From Sphingomonas sp. JC676 (lineage in GTDB: Bacteria; Pseudomonadota; Alphaproteobacteria; Sphingomonadales; Sphingomonadaceae), in the NCBI RefSeq assembly GCF_014489075.1, contig NZ_JACTGR010000001.1, positions 1,178,001 through 1,242,000 on the forward strand: a stretch of 64,000 nt of DNA, given 5' to 3'. The translations under genes were made by a program, and so were the position numbers. Shown piece by piece: positions 41,477-49,317 of this stretch. Each line of letters starts with the position of its first letter. The first letter of the stretch is position 1. Below the pieces are notes generated by a model. The model was not told the origin of the DNA. It did not search any database and was given only the letters and a program-made list of their open reading frames with translations.

Positions 41477-42432
41477 TCGATCGCCGCTCGCTGATCGCGG
41501 TCGGCGCGGCCCTCGGGCTCGCCCCGGCTGCCCGCGCCGTGCCGCAGGAAGTGCCGGCGGATTTCGTCCGCATGCCGCTCTGGCCGGGCAAGCCTCCGGG
41601 AAGCGACGGCGTGACGGCACAGGAGCAGGAATCGCTCCGCACACCCAATTCGCCCAAGGACGACACCGCTTTCGTCCATGTCACCCGCCCCACCCTCACC
41701 ATGCTGCGCGCGCCCAAGCCCAATGGCGCCGCGCTGCTGCTGATCCCGGGCGGCGGCTATCGTCGCGTCGCGATCGGGCATGAGGGCTATGAGATCGCGC
41801 GGCGCTTCGCCGCTGCGGGCTATCATTGCTACATCCTCGCCTATCGCCTGCCCGCCGATGGCTGGACGGCCGGGCCCGATGCACCGCTTCAGGACGCACA
41901 GCGCGCGCTCCGCATCGTGCGCAGCCGCGCTGCGGCCGACGGCTTTGATCCCGTGAAGATCGGCATGATCGGCTTCTCCGCCGGCGGCCACCTCGCGGCG
42001 CGGTTGGCGAGCACCTCGGACAAGCCCGTCTACCTCGCGAAGGACGCGATCGACGCCCTGCCCCTCAGCGCGATGGTCGCCGGGCTCCTCTATCCGGTCG
42101 TGCTGCTCGACGGCCCCAACATCCATACCGGATCGCGCAACGAGATGCTTGGCACAGCGCCCGCACCCGATCGCGCCCGTGCCTATTCGGCGGACAATCG
42201 CATCGCACCCGGCACCCCGCCCAGCTTCCTCGCCCATGCGCTCGACGATCGCAGCGTCCCGCCCGAGAACAGCCTGGCGATGCTCGCTGCGCTCCGCAAC
42301 GCGAAGGTGCCGAGCGAGATGCACCTGTTCGAGACGGGCGGCCACGGCTTCGGCCTCGCGCTGCCCGACGGCACCCCTTCGCCCTGGCCCGAACTGTTCA
42401 TGACCTTCGCGCGCCGGCACGGCATGCCATGA
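41467..42432 (+). CDS. alpha/beta-hydrolase esterase, Tat-exported (acetyl-xylan-esterase-like)
   Basis: 321 residues from ATG 41467. The start MPVIDRRSLIAVGAALGLAP is a Tat-type signal. The alpha/beta-hydrolase core has oxyanion loop LLIPGGGYRRVAIGHEGYEI, nucleophile elbow IGMIGFSAGGHLAARLA (about residue 168), Asp in ALDDRSVPPENS (about 259) and His in TGGHGFGLALPDG (about 291): a complete catalytic triad. Similar proteins are called acetyl xylan esterase or BD-FAE-like. Here it should deacetylate pectin or another polymer; substrate is inferred. It overlaps CE12 upstream and lutA downstream (ATGA). Confidence 0.85.
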   Translation: MPVIDRRSLIAVGAALGLAPAARAVPQEVPADFVRMPLWPGKPPGSDGVTAQEQESLRTPNSPKDDTAFVHVTRPTLTMLRAPKPNGAALLLIPGGGYRRVAIGHEGYEIARRFAAAGYHCYILAYRLPADGWTAGPDAPLQDAQRALRIVRSRAAADGFDPVKIGMIGFSAGGHLAARLASTSDKPVYLAKDAIDALPLSAMVAGLLYPVVLLDGPNIHTGSRNEMLGTAPAPDRARAYSADNRIAPGTPPSFLAHALDDRSVPPENSLAMLAALRNAKVPSEMHLFETGGHGFGLALPDGTPSPWPELFMTFARRHGMP

Positions 42433-43193
42433 GCGAGGACCGCCCCCAAGTAGCGCTGTTCGTCACCTGTCTGGTCGATGTGATGCGGCCGCGGATCGGC
42501 TTCGCCGCGATCCGTGCGCTGGAGGCAGCGGGGTGCGATGTGGTGGTCCCGCCCGACCAGACCTGTTGCGGCCAGCCCGCGCTCAATTCGGGCGACCGCA
42601 AGACCGCGGAAAAGATGGCGCGCACCACGATCGCGATGCTCGAACCCTATGAGGCAGTCATCGTGCCTTCGGGCTCATGCGCTGGAACCATCATCGCACA
42701 CTATCCCGAGATCCTGGCCGACGACCCAGCATGGCACGCGCGCGCCCGCGCCCTCGCCTCGAAGACCAGCGAAATCCTCTCCTATCTCGATCGCGTGCGC
42801 GGCTGGCGCCCAGAGGCGACCGCACTCCATGCCAGCGCCGCTTATCATGACAGCTGCTCGGGCTTGCGCGAGTTAGGCATCAAGGCAGAGCCGCGCCGAT
42901 TGCTGGGCGCCGTCGAGGGCCTGGAGCTCAAGCCGCTGGCGGGCGCCGAGACCTGCTGCGGCTTCGGCGGCACCTTCTGCGTCAAATACCCCGCGATCTC
43001 GAACGCGATCACCGAGGAAAAGGCCGTCCAGATCGAGGCGAGCGGCGCTGACCTGTTGCTCGCCGGCGATCTCGGCTGCCTGATGAACATGGCGGGCAAG
43101 CTCAACCGCCGCAGATCGAAGGTCCGCGCCTTCCACGCGATCGAGCTGGTCGCCGGTATGGGCGACGGCCCCGCGATCGGCGAACCCGAATGA
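42429..43193 (+). CDS. lutA: L-lactate oxidation complex subunit LutA
   Basis: 254 residues with two CCG (heterodisulfide-reductase-like) domains: PPDQTCCGQPALNSGDR (about residue 45) and AETCCGFGGTFCVKYP (about 175), plus VPSGSCAGTI and DLGCLMNMAG. LutA is the Fe-S subunit of the LutABC complex that oxidises L-lactate to pyruvate. All three lut genes are present with 4-bp overlaps. In this operon the lactate is most simply explained as a product of the LRA6-type hydrolase on the opposite strand. Confidence 0.93.
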   Translation: MSEDRPQVALFVTCLVDVMRPRIGFAAIRALEAAGCDVVVPPDQTCCGQPALNSGDRKTAEKMARTTIAMLEPYEAVIVPSGSCAGTIIAHYPEILADDPAWHARARALASKTSEILSYLDRVRGWRPEATALHASAAYHDSCSGLRELGIKAEPRRLLGAVEGLELKPLAGAETCCGFGGTFCVKYPAISNAITEEKAVQIEASGADLLLAGDLGCLMNMAGKLNRRRSKVRAFHAIELVAGMGDGPAIGEPE

Positions 43194-44590
43194 GCGCGGG
43201 CTTCAAACAGCGCGCCGATGCCGCACTCGCCGATCCCATCCTGAAGATCGCGATCGAGCGTACCGCGAGCACCGCCGAGACCAAGCGCGGCGTCGCCGTT
43301 GCAGCCTTTCCGGACTTCGCAGGCGCCCGCAAACGGGCGGCGGCGATCAAGGATCATGTGATCGCCGATCTCGCCGACTATCTCGAGATGTTCGAGGCCA
43401 ATGCCGTCGCCGCCGGCGCCAAGGTGCACTGGGCCGAGACTTCGGAAGAAGCGTGCAGAATCGTCATCGATATCTGCAAGGCGGGCGGCGCTCGAACGGT
43501 AGCGCGCTCCAAATCGATGCTCGGCGAGGAAATCGGACTACCTCATGCACTTGCCGAAGCCGGGATCGAACGGATCGAGACCGATCTCGCCGAGCACATC
43601 ATCCAGCTCGCCAACGATCCACCTTCGCACATCGTCTGGCCGGCGATGCACAAGACGCGCGAGCAGGTCGCCGAACTCTTCCGCACGCATCATCGCGAGC
43701 CGCAAGTCGACGACAGCATCGCCGCACTGGCGGAAAGCGCCCGCCATGAGCTGCGCTCCGGCATGCTCGGCGCCGATGTCGGTATTTCGGGCGCCAATTT
43801 CCTGATCGCCGATAGCGGCCAGATTTGCACCGTCACTAACGAAGGCAATGCCGAACTATCGCTCGTGCCGCCGCGCGTCCATATCGTCACCGCGGGTATC
43901 GAGAAGATCGTGCCGTCGATGCCGCACGCGATCCACATGCTCCGGATGCTCGCCCGCTCGGCGACCGGCGCGGCGCTGACCCAATACACCACCTTCTACG
44001 CCGGCCCGCGCCGACCGGGCGATACCGACGGCCCCGAAGAGATGCACATCGTGCTTGTCGACAATGGCCGCTCGAAAATGCGCACCGACGGGCTCGCCGA
44101 GATGCTCCGCTGCATCCGCTGCGGCGCGTGCATGAACCACTGCGTCGTCTTCCGCCAGATCGGCGGCCATGCCTATGGCGGCACCTATCCCGGCCCGATG
44201 GGAGCGGTGCTCACCCCCGCGCTCGACGGTCTCTCGGCCAATCGCGACCTGGCACACGCCTGCACGATGAACGGCCGCTGCCAGGAAGTCTGCCCGGTCG
44301 AAATCCCGCTTCCCACACTGCTGCGCGGCTGGCGCGAGAAAAGTTGGCGCGAGGGGCTGGAGCCGGCGACCACGCGCTTCGGCCTGGGAATCTGGGCCTG
44401 GGTGGCTGCACGACCCCGCCTCTATCGCTTCGGCACGGCGATGGCGGTGCGCGTCCTAGCGCTGGTCGGCCGCAGACGCTGGATACGAAGCCTGCCGCTC
44501 GCCGGCGGCTGGACCAAATATCGCGACCTTCCAGCACCCAGTGGTCGCAGCTTCATGGGGCAATATGCCGCCCGAAAGCATGGCAAATGA
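43190..44590 (+). CDS. lutB: L-lactate oxidation complex iron-sulfur subunit LutB
   Basis: 466 residues. The N-terminal LUD domain includes VARSKSMLGEEIGLPHALAE and SGMLGADVGISGANFLIADS. Two ferredoxin-type clusters follow: RCIRCGACMNHCVVF (about residue 307) and CTMNGRCQEVCPVEIPLP (about 357). Both [4Fe-4S] sites have four Cys. It passes electrons from lactate toward the respiratory chain. The length and order match LutB/YkgF. Overlaps lutA and lutC at ATGA junctions. Confidence 0.95.
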   Translation: MSAGFKQRADAALADPILKIAIERTASTAETKRGVAVAAFPDFAGARKRAAAIKDHVIADLADYLEMFEANAVAAGAKVHWAETSEEACRIVIDICKAGGARTVARSKSMLGEEIGLPHALAEAGIERIETDLAEHIIQLANDPPSHIVWPAMHKTREQVAELFRTHHREPQVDDSIAALAESARHELRSGMLGADVGISGANFLIADSGQICTVTNEGNAELSLVPPRVHIVTAGIEKIVPSMPHAIHMLRMLARSATGAALTQYTTFYAGPRRPGDTDGPEEMHIVLVDNGRSKMRTDGLAEMLRCIRCGACMNHCVVFRQIGGHAYGGTYPGPMGAVLTPALDGLSANRDLAHACTMNGRCQEVCPVEIPLPTLLRGWREKSWREGLEPATTRFGLGIWAWVAARPRLYRFGTAMAVRVLALVGRRRWIRSLPLAGGWTKYRDLPAPSGRSFMGQYAARKHGK

Positions 44591-45201
44591 GCGCGCGCGA
44601 CGCGATCCTGGCGCGTTTGCGCAACGCGAACCCCTCGTCCGACCGCGAGGGCGAGGCCCGGCGCCTGGTCGAGGCGGTCGAGCGCCCGGTCGTCCAGGGC
44701 GCGACCATCGACATCTTCCTCCGGGCGCTGTCCGGCACAACCGTCTCCGCCACGCACGATCGTATCGCCGCGATCGCCGAGCTGCCCGACGCGGTAGCCC
44801 GCTATCTTGCGAGACAGGCGCTCGCCCGCGCGCTGTTCCTGCCCCCCGATCCTCAACTCGGCCCCTGCGACTGGAGCGGCGGTTTTGCCCTGCACAATCG
44901 CTCGGCCCCCGACGAGCCGGCCGCGCTTGCGGTCGCGCGTTGCGGCGTCGCGGAAACCGGCTCTCTGATCTTCGACACCGGCCCCAGCGCGCCGATGCTC
45001 CCCAATTTCCTCTGCCTCCATCTGATCGTGCTGCTGCGCGCCGAGACGGTCGTGACGCATCTGGAGGATATCCCGCCCTCGGATCCCCTGCCCCGCGCGC
45101 ATTATTGGGTGACCGGCGTCAGCGGGACGACCGATATCGAGGGCCAATATGTTCGTGGCGCGCATGGCCCCCGCTATCTCCACGTCATCCTGCTCAGCTG
45201 A
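44587..45201 (+). CDS. lutC: L-lactate oxidation complex subunit LutC
   Basis: 204 residues. LUD domain: VAVARCGVAETGSLIFDTGP followed by SAPMLPNFLCLHLIVLLRAE, and WVTGVSGTTDIEGQYVRGAH with GPRYLHVILL at the C-terminus, as in LutC/YkgG. The N-terminal helix MSARDAILARLRNANPS is also typical. It is the last gene of the plus-strand rhamnose operon; no clear terminator is seen before the next gene 94 bp on. Confidence 0.93.
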   Translation: MSARDAILARLRNANPSSDREGEARRLVEAVERPVVQGATIDIFLRALSGTTVSATHDRIAAIAELPDAVARYLARQALARALFLPPDPQLGPCDWSGGFALHNRSAPDEPAALAVARCGVAETGSLIFDTGPSAPMLPNFLCLHLIVLLRAETVVTHLEDIPPSDPLPRAHYWVTGVSGTTDIEGQYVRGAHGPRYLHVILLS

Positions 45202-45295
45202 AATCCACTCCGTCCCGCTTTGGATCCAGATCGAGGCTTGAACCTGCACGCTCGTACTGAGATGATCGCGGCTCGTCTTGCAGGGGGTCGTGGGC

Positions 45296-45832
45296 GTGGA
45301 ACTGGCGGGGGGCAGTGACGGCGATCGGATGCTCGCATCCTGCTATGAAGATATGCGTCGTGTCGCGCGCAACATGTTGGCTGGCGATGGCATGCGGCGC
45401 GTTTTCCAGCCGACAGATCTCGCGCACGAAGCCGCGATACGCCTGATCCTCTCCGAAGCTTCCGGCGCCGCCCAATCCCAGGGCCATCTTCTCGCCCTCG
45501 CTGCCCGCACGATGCGCCGCGTGCTGATCGACGAAGCGCGGCGGCTCCGCGCAGCCAAGCGCCACGTCCCGACAATGCTCACCGCCTGGCCCGGCGACCG
45601 GCAAACCCGACTCGTCGACCTTCAGGATCTGGATCAGGCGCTGGACGCGCTCGACAAATTCTCCAGCGACCACGCCACCATCGTCGAGATGCGCTTCTCG
45701 CTGGGCATGACGGTCGAGGAGATCACCAGAATCACCGGGGTTCCCGAGCGCACGGTCAAGCGGCGCTGGCAGGCGGCGCGCGCCTGGCTGCACGATTTCC
45801 TCCGCGCGCCGGCCGATGCAATCGCAAGCTGA
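45296..45832 (+). CDS. ECF-type sigma factor paired with a membrane kinase
   Basis: About 178 residues. I prefer GTG 45296, eight bases after GGGGG; GTG 45290 or TTG 45278 are possible. Region 2 is YEDMRRVARNMLAGDGMRRV ... QPTDLAHEAAIRLILSEA, then LALAARTMRRVLIDEARRLR. Region 4 is ATIVEMRFSLGMTVEEITRI with TGVPERTVKRRWQAARAWL. It fits the Sig-70_X6-like ECF group often encoded with Ser/Thr kinases. No anti-sigma gene is present. Its last 17 bases overlap the kinase start, so the two are coupled; phosphorylation by the kinase is the likely control. Confidence 0.88.
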   Translation: MELAGGSDGDRMLASCYEDMRRVARNMLAGDGMRRVFQPTDLAHEAAIRLILSEASGAAQSQGHLLALAARTMRRVLIDEARRLRAAKRHVPTMLTAWPGDRQTRLVDLQDLDQALDALDKFSSDHATIVEMRFSLGMTVEEITRITGVPERTVKRRWQAARAWLHDFLRAPADAIAS

Positions 45833-48155
45833 CATCGAGCGGCGCGCGCTCGCATTGGTCGAGCGCATCGCCGATCGCCCCAATGATGCGCGGTTCGAGG
45901 CACGTTTGCTCGCTCGGGAAAATGACGTGGTCCGCCGCCGCGTTGCCGCACTCAAGGCGGCCCTGACCGATGCCGCCGGCATCCTCCCCACCGAATTTGC
46001 CGGAGACGCTATCGGCACGGCCCTGCCTCCGCCGGAGCGGTGCGGCCCTTTCCGCCTCGTCCGTCTGATCGGTGAGGGCGGGATGGGCGATGTCTGGCTC
46101 GGCCAGCGCGACGATGGGCTGTACGAACAGCGCGTCGCGGTGAAGCTCATCCGCAACCGGCTGATCCATGTCGCCGGCGCGGCCTTCGCCGCCGAGCGCC
46201 GCATTCTCGCGCGGCTCGAGCATCCCAATATCGCCCGGCTGATCGACGGCGGCATTGCGGCCGACGGCACGCCCTTCCTCGTCATGGAATATGTCGACGG
46301 CCGCCCGATCGACGAGGCTGCCGCCGGCCTGCCGATCGCCGATCGGATCCGGCTATTCGTCAAGGCGGCCGACGCGGTCCAGTTCGCGCATGGCCAGCTC
46401 ATCGTTCATGCCGATCTGAAGCCGTCGAACATGATGGTCGACGCGACGGGCAGGGTAAAACTGCTCGATTTCGGCATCGCCCGGCTGATTAACGACGAGG
46501 GCGAGGCGCCCGCCGTCCGTCCAATGACCCGCGCCTTTGCCAGCCCAGCCCGCCAGGATGGCGGCCATTCGAGCATCGCCGACGACATCTATGCGCTGGG
46601 CGTGACATTGGGGATGATCGTCGGCGCCACGAGCGACCGGGAATTGCAGGCGATCATCGCCAAGGCGAAAGCGCCTGAGGAGAACAGGCGCTATGGCAGC
46701 GTGGCCGCGCTGATTGCCGATCTCGAGCGCTGGCAGGCACATCTGCCGGTGACTGCCGTTCCGGACGATTGGCGCTATCGCGCGCGCAAATTCATCAGCC
46801 GCCACCGCCTTGGCGTGATTGCCACCGCCATCGCCTTGCTTGCGCTCACCGCCATCTCGGTGATCGCCACTGCGAGCTATGTCCGCGCCGAGCGCACCCG
46901 CATTCGCGCCGAGCAACGCTTCACCGAAGTCCGCCAGCTCTCGAACTTCATCCTTTTCGATCTCTATGATGAACTCGCTCGCGTCCCTGGCACCGTCGCC
47001 AAGCGCGCCCAGATCGCGGAGACCGCTTCGCGCTACCTCGAACGGCTCCAACTCGCCGGCGAAACACCCCGCGACCTCAATCTCGAAGTCGCCCGCTCCT
47101 ATCGCCGCCTGGCAGGTATCCAGGGCCTGCCGGGCATTTCCAACGTGGGTCGGCCCGACCAGGCGGGGCGCTCGCTCGACAAGGCCGAGGCGCTGCTCCG
47201 CGCCCTGCTGGCAAAGCAGCCCCAGGATGCAGACGCGCTCGATCAGCTCGGCTGGGTACAGATCGAACAATGGATGCTGCAAGGTTGGAGCAAGCACTCA
47301 GCCCGGCTCGTCGCCGCTGCTCGGCAATCCTTCGCAGCGGCCTCGAAGCTGGCGCCTGCCAATCCCTCGATCCAGCTCGGCGCGATCGCCGCCGAGCGCA
47401 TCGCCGCCTATGAGCTCACCTATAGCGGCGACAAGCCTCGCGAGGCGATCGCGACCGCCCGCGCCGCCCTGCAACATCTCCGCGCCAGGATCTGGCCTCC
47501 TCCCCTCACCGGCGATGCCGCCAAGGTCGAGGTGCTGCTGCTCAACATCCTGGGCGACGCGACCTATTATGCCGACGACATCCCGGGCTCGCTGCCGATC
47601 TACCAGCAGGCCGACCGAGCGATCGACCGGCAATTGGCCCAACGCGGTCCCTTCCCCCATTTGCTCATCGCCAAGGGACAGGAGGCGTTCAACATCAGCG
47701 CAGCGCTTGCCGACATGGGTGGCCATCTGCCCGAAGCACTCGTCGCTGCGGAGCGCGGCGTCACGACGGTCGAGCATCTGCTCGCCTCCGGCCCCGACGG
47801 GGCAGCCGAGAAGACACTTCTGATCCTGTACGGTCAGCAAGCCGCGGTACTCGAGCAGCAGAAACGCTATGCCGAGGCGCTGGTCCCGAACGCACGCAGC
47901 ATCGCCCTGCGCAACGCGCGATTGCGGGCGGCTCCCAATGATCCCGCCCGTATGCGCGACATGGCGATCGCGCTGGCGCCGAGCGCGCGCATATTGGCGC
48001 TCGCCGGCCATGGCGCCGAGGCGTGCGCCGCGGCCCGCAGCGGCGAGGCGATGTGGAAGGCGATCGAGGCCCGGGGCGATCTGGGCGACCGCGACCGGAC
48101 GCACCAGCTTCCGAAGATCCAGGGCCTGATCGCGGGAAACTGTCCGAACCTCTGA
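45816..48155 (+). CDS. membrane Ser/Thr protein kinase with periplasmic TPR-like domain
   Basis: 779 residues. The kinase domain spans about 75-320: glycine loop LIGEGGMGDVWLGQ, Lys in QRVAVKLIRN (about 108), catalytic loop LIVHADLKPSNMMVD (about 197) and DFG in LLDFGIARL (about 219). The HRD Arg is Ala, so it is an RD-less type. One membrane helix, LGVIATAIALLALTAISVIA (about 331-352), follows. The remaining 400 residues are helical, TPR-like repeats such as DADALDQLGWVQIEQWML, outside the cytoplasm. It probably senses an envelope signal and controls the ECF factor encoded just before. Confidence 0.9.
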   Translation: MQSQADIERRALALVERIADRPNDARFEARLLARENDVVRRRVAALKAALTDAAGILPTEFAGDAIGTALPPPERCGPFRLVRLIGEGGMGDVWLGQRDDGLYEQRVAVKLIRNRLIHVAGAAFAAERRILARLEHPNIARLIDGGIAADGTPFLVMEYVDGRPIDEAAAGLPIADRIRLFVKAADAVQFAHGQLIVHADLKPSNMMVDATGRVKLLDFGIARLINDEGEAPAVRPMTRAFASPARQDGGHSSIADDIYALGVTLGMIVGATSDRELQAIIAKAKAPEENRRYGSVAALIADLERWQAHLPVTAVPDDWRYRARKFISRHRLGVIATAIALLALTAISVIATASYVRAERTRIRAEQRFTEVRQLSNFILFDLYDELARVPGTVAKRAQIAETASRYLERLQLAGETPRDLNLEVARSYRRLAGIQGLPGISNVGRPDQAGRSLDKAEALLRALLAKQPQDADALDQLGWVQIEQWMLQGWSKHSARLVAAARQSFAAASKLAPANPSIQLGAIAAERIAAYELTYSGDKPREAIATARAALQHLRARIWPPPLTGDAAKVEVLLLNILGDATYYADDIPGSLPIYQQADRAIDRQLAQRGPFPHLLIAKGQEAFNISAALADMGGHLPEALVAAERGVTTVEHLLASGPDGAAEKTLLILYGQQAAVLEQQKRYAEALVPNARSIALRNARLRAAPNDPARMRDMAIALAPSARILALAGHGAEACAAARSGEAMWKAIEARGDLGDRDRTHQLPKIQGLIAGNCPNL

Positions 48156-48238
48156 GTAAATTTTTTCTGAAAGGCGTGGCCCGCTTTCCGTGGCCGTCAC
48201 GCACTCTCCTCGTCAGCACACTGAAAAGGGGAAAGTTC

Positions 48239-49261
48239 ATGCGATCACTCGGTTTGAAATTCGTGGCCACCCTCGCGCTCATCACGCCCGCGGTCGCCAG
48301 CGCGCAGGGGCATTATGTCGTCTACGGTCCGACGGTCGACGTCTTTGCCGCCGCTAGCGCGCACCAGGGGCCGAACGTCGCCGGCTCGGCCATCCACCAG
48401 GTCAATGGCAACGTCATCGACAGCTGGACTTCGGGCGGCGGCGGCAACGCCCATACGCCGAACGGCACCATCGACGGCAGCGTCTATGCCTACCAGAATG
48501 GCGGCAACGGCAATGTCTCGCTCTATTCCGAAGCGGGCGCATCGGCCAGCCTCGCCCAGGGCAAGCTACACGGCTATGTCGGGGCGACGGGGCCCAACAA
48601 TTTCGGTTCACCGGCCGGCTTCTCCGAAAGCCGAATCGCCGACACCGTCTATTTCAACAACACGACCGGCGGCGACCTCTCGCTTTCGCTGTTCATGAGC
48701 TTCGATGGCCACATCACCGACGTGAACGGCGATGCCAATCCCGGCGGTTCGGTCCGCCTTGCGCTGTCGGGTTGCGGCAGCTGTGGCAACATCCGCTTCG
48801 CCAATAGCGGCACCGGCGTCGGCGACGTCATCAGCGGCCTGTTCGACGAGGCCGGCACCTATATGTTCACAACTCAGGCCACCGGCGCGGTTCCACTCGG
48901 GCAGTCGGACCGCTGGTTCACCGCGCTCGGTGCCGGCGACGGCAATGGCGGTGTCGATGGCTGGATGGGCACCACGCTGCTGATCCCCACTGGCGAATCC
49001 TCGCTCGGCATCGGTTCCTATCTCGGCCTCGACTGCCGCGGCGGCAGCATCTGCGACTTCGGCCATACCAGCCTGTTCCGCTTCGATGCGCTGCCCAACG
49101 GCCTTAGCTGGACGTCGGAATCGGGCGTGTTCCTCACCGATATCGGCGCCGGAAACCCGGGCGGCGTGCCCGAGCCGGCGGCATGGGGAATGATGATCGG
49201 CGGTTTCGCGTTCGCTGGTGGTATGCTCCGGCGCCGGAAAGTCGTGACGGCGCTCGCCTGA
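48239..49261 (+). CDS. exported PEPxxWA-CTERM surface protein
   Basis: 340 residues from ATG 48239 (AGGGGAAAG upstream). The Sec signal LGLKFVATLALITPAVASAQ is followed by a Gly/Asn/Ser-rich beta domain with SWTSGGGGNAHTPNG and two close Cys pairs (SGCGSCGN, DCRGGSICDF). The C-terminus GVPEPAAWGMMIGGFAFAGG then MLRRRK is the sorting signal of the PEP-CTERM type (PEPxxWA form), for processing by an exosortase and release to the surface or matrix. Function unknown. It lies 83 bp after the kinase and may be an output of that sigma/kinase pair. Confidence 0.85.
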   Translation: MRSLGLKFVATLALITPAVASAQGHYVVYGPTVDVFAAASAHQGPNVAGSAIHQVNGNVIDSWTSGGGGNAHTPNGTIDGSVYAYQNGGNGNVSLYSEAGASASLAQGKLHGYVGATGPNNFGSPAGFSESRIADTVYFNNTTGGDLSLSLFMSFDGHITDVNGDANPGGSVRLALSGCGSCGNIRFANSGTGVGDVISGLFDEAGTYMFTTQATGAVPLGQSDRWFTALGAGDGNGGVDGWMGTTLLIPTGESSLGIGSYLGLDCRGGSICDFGHTSLFRFDALPNGLSWTSESGVFLTDIGAGNPGGVPEPAAWGMMIGGFAFAGGMLRRRKVVTALA

Positions 49262-49274
49262 GCGCCGTCACGAC

Positions 49275-49317
49275 GATGCGGGCCCGGAGAATTTGCGACC
49301 CGAGCCGGGCCCGCATC
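49275..49317. terminator. bidirectional hairpin terminator between the CTERM gene and kup
   Basis: GATGCGGGCCCGG (49275-49287) and CCGGGCCCGCATC (49305-49317) form a perfect 13-bp stem with a 17-base loop, between convergent stops. The distal arm overlaps the kup stop codon. There is no long T-run, but stem strength is high. Confidence 0.7.
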
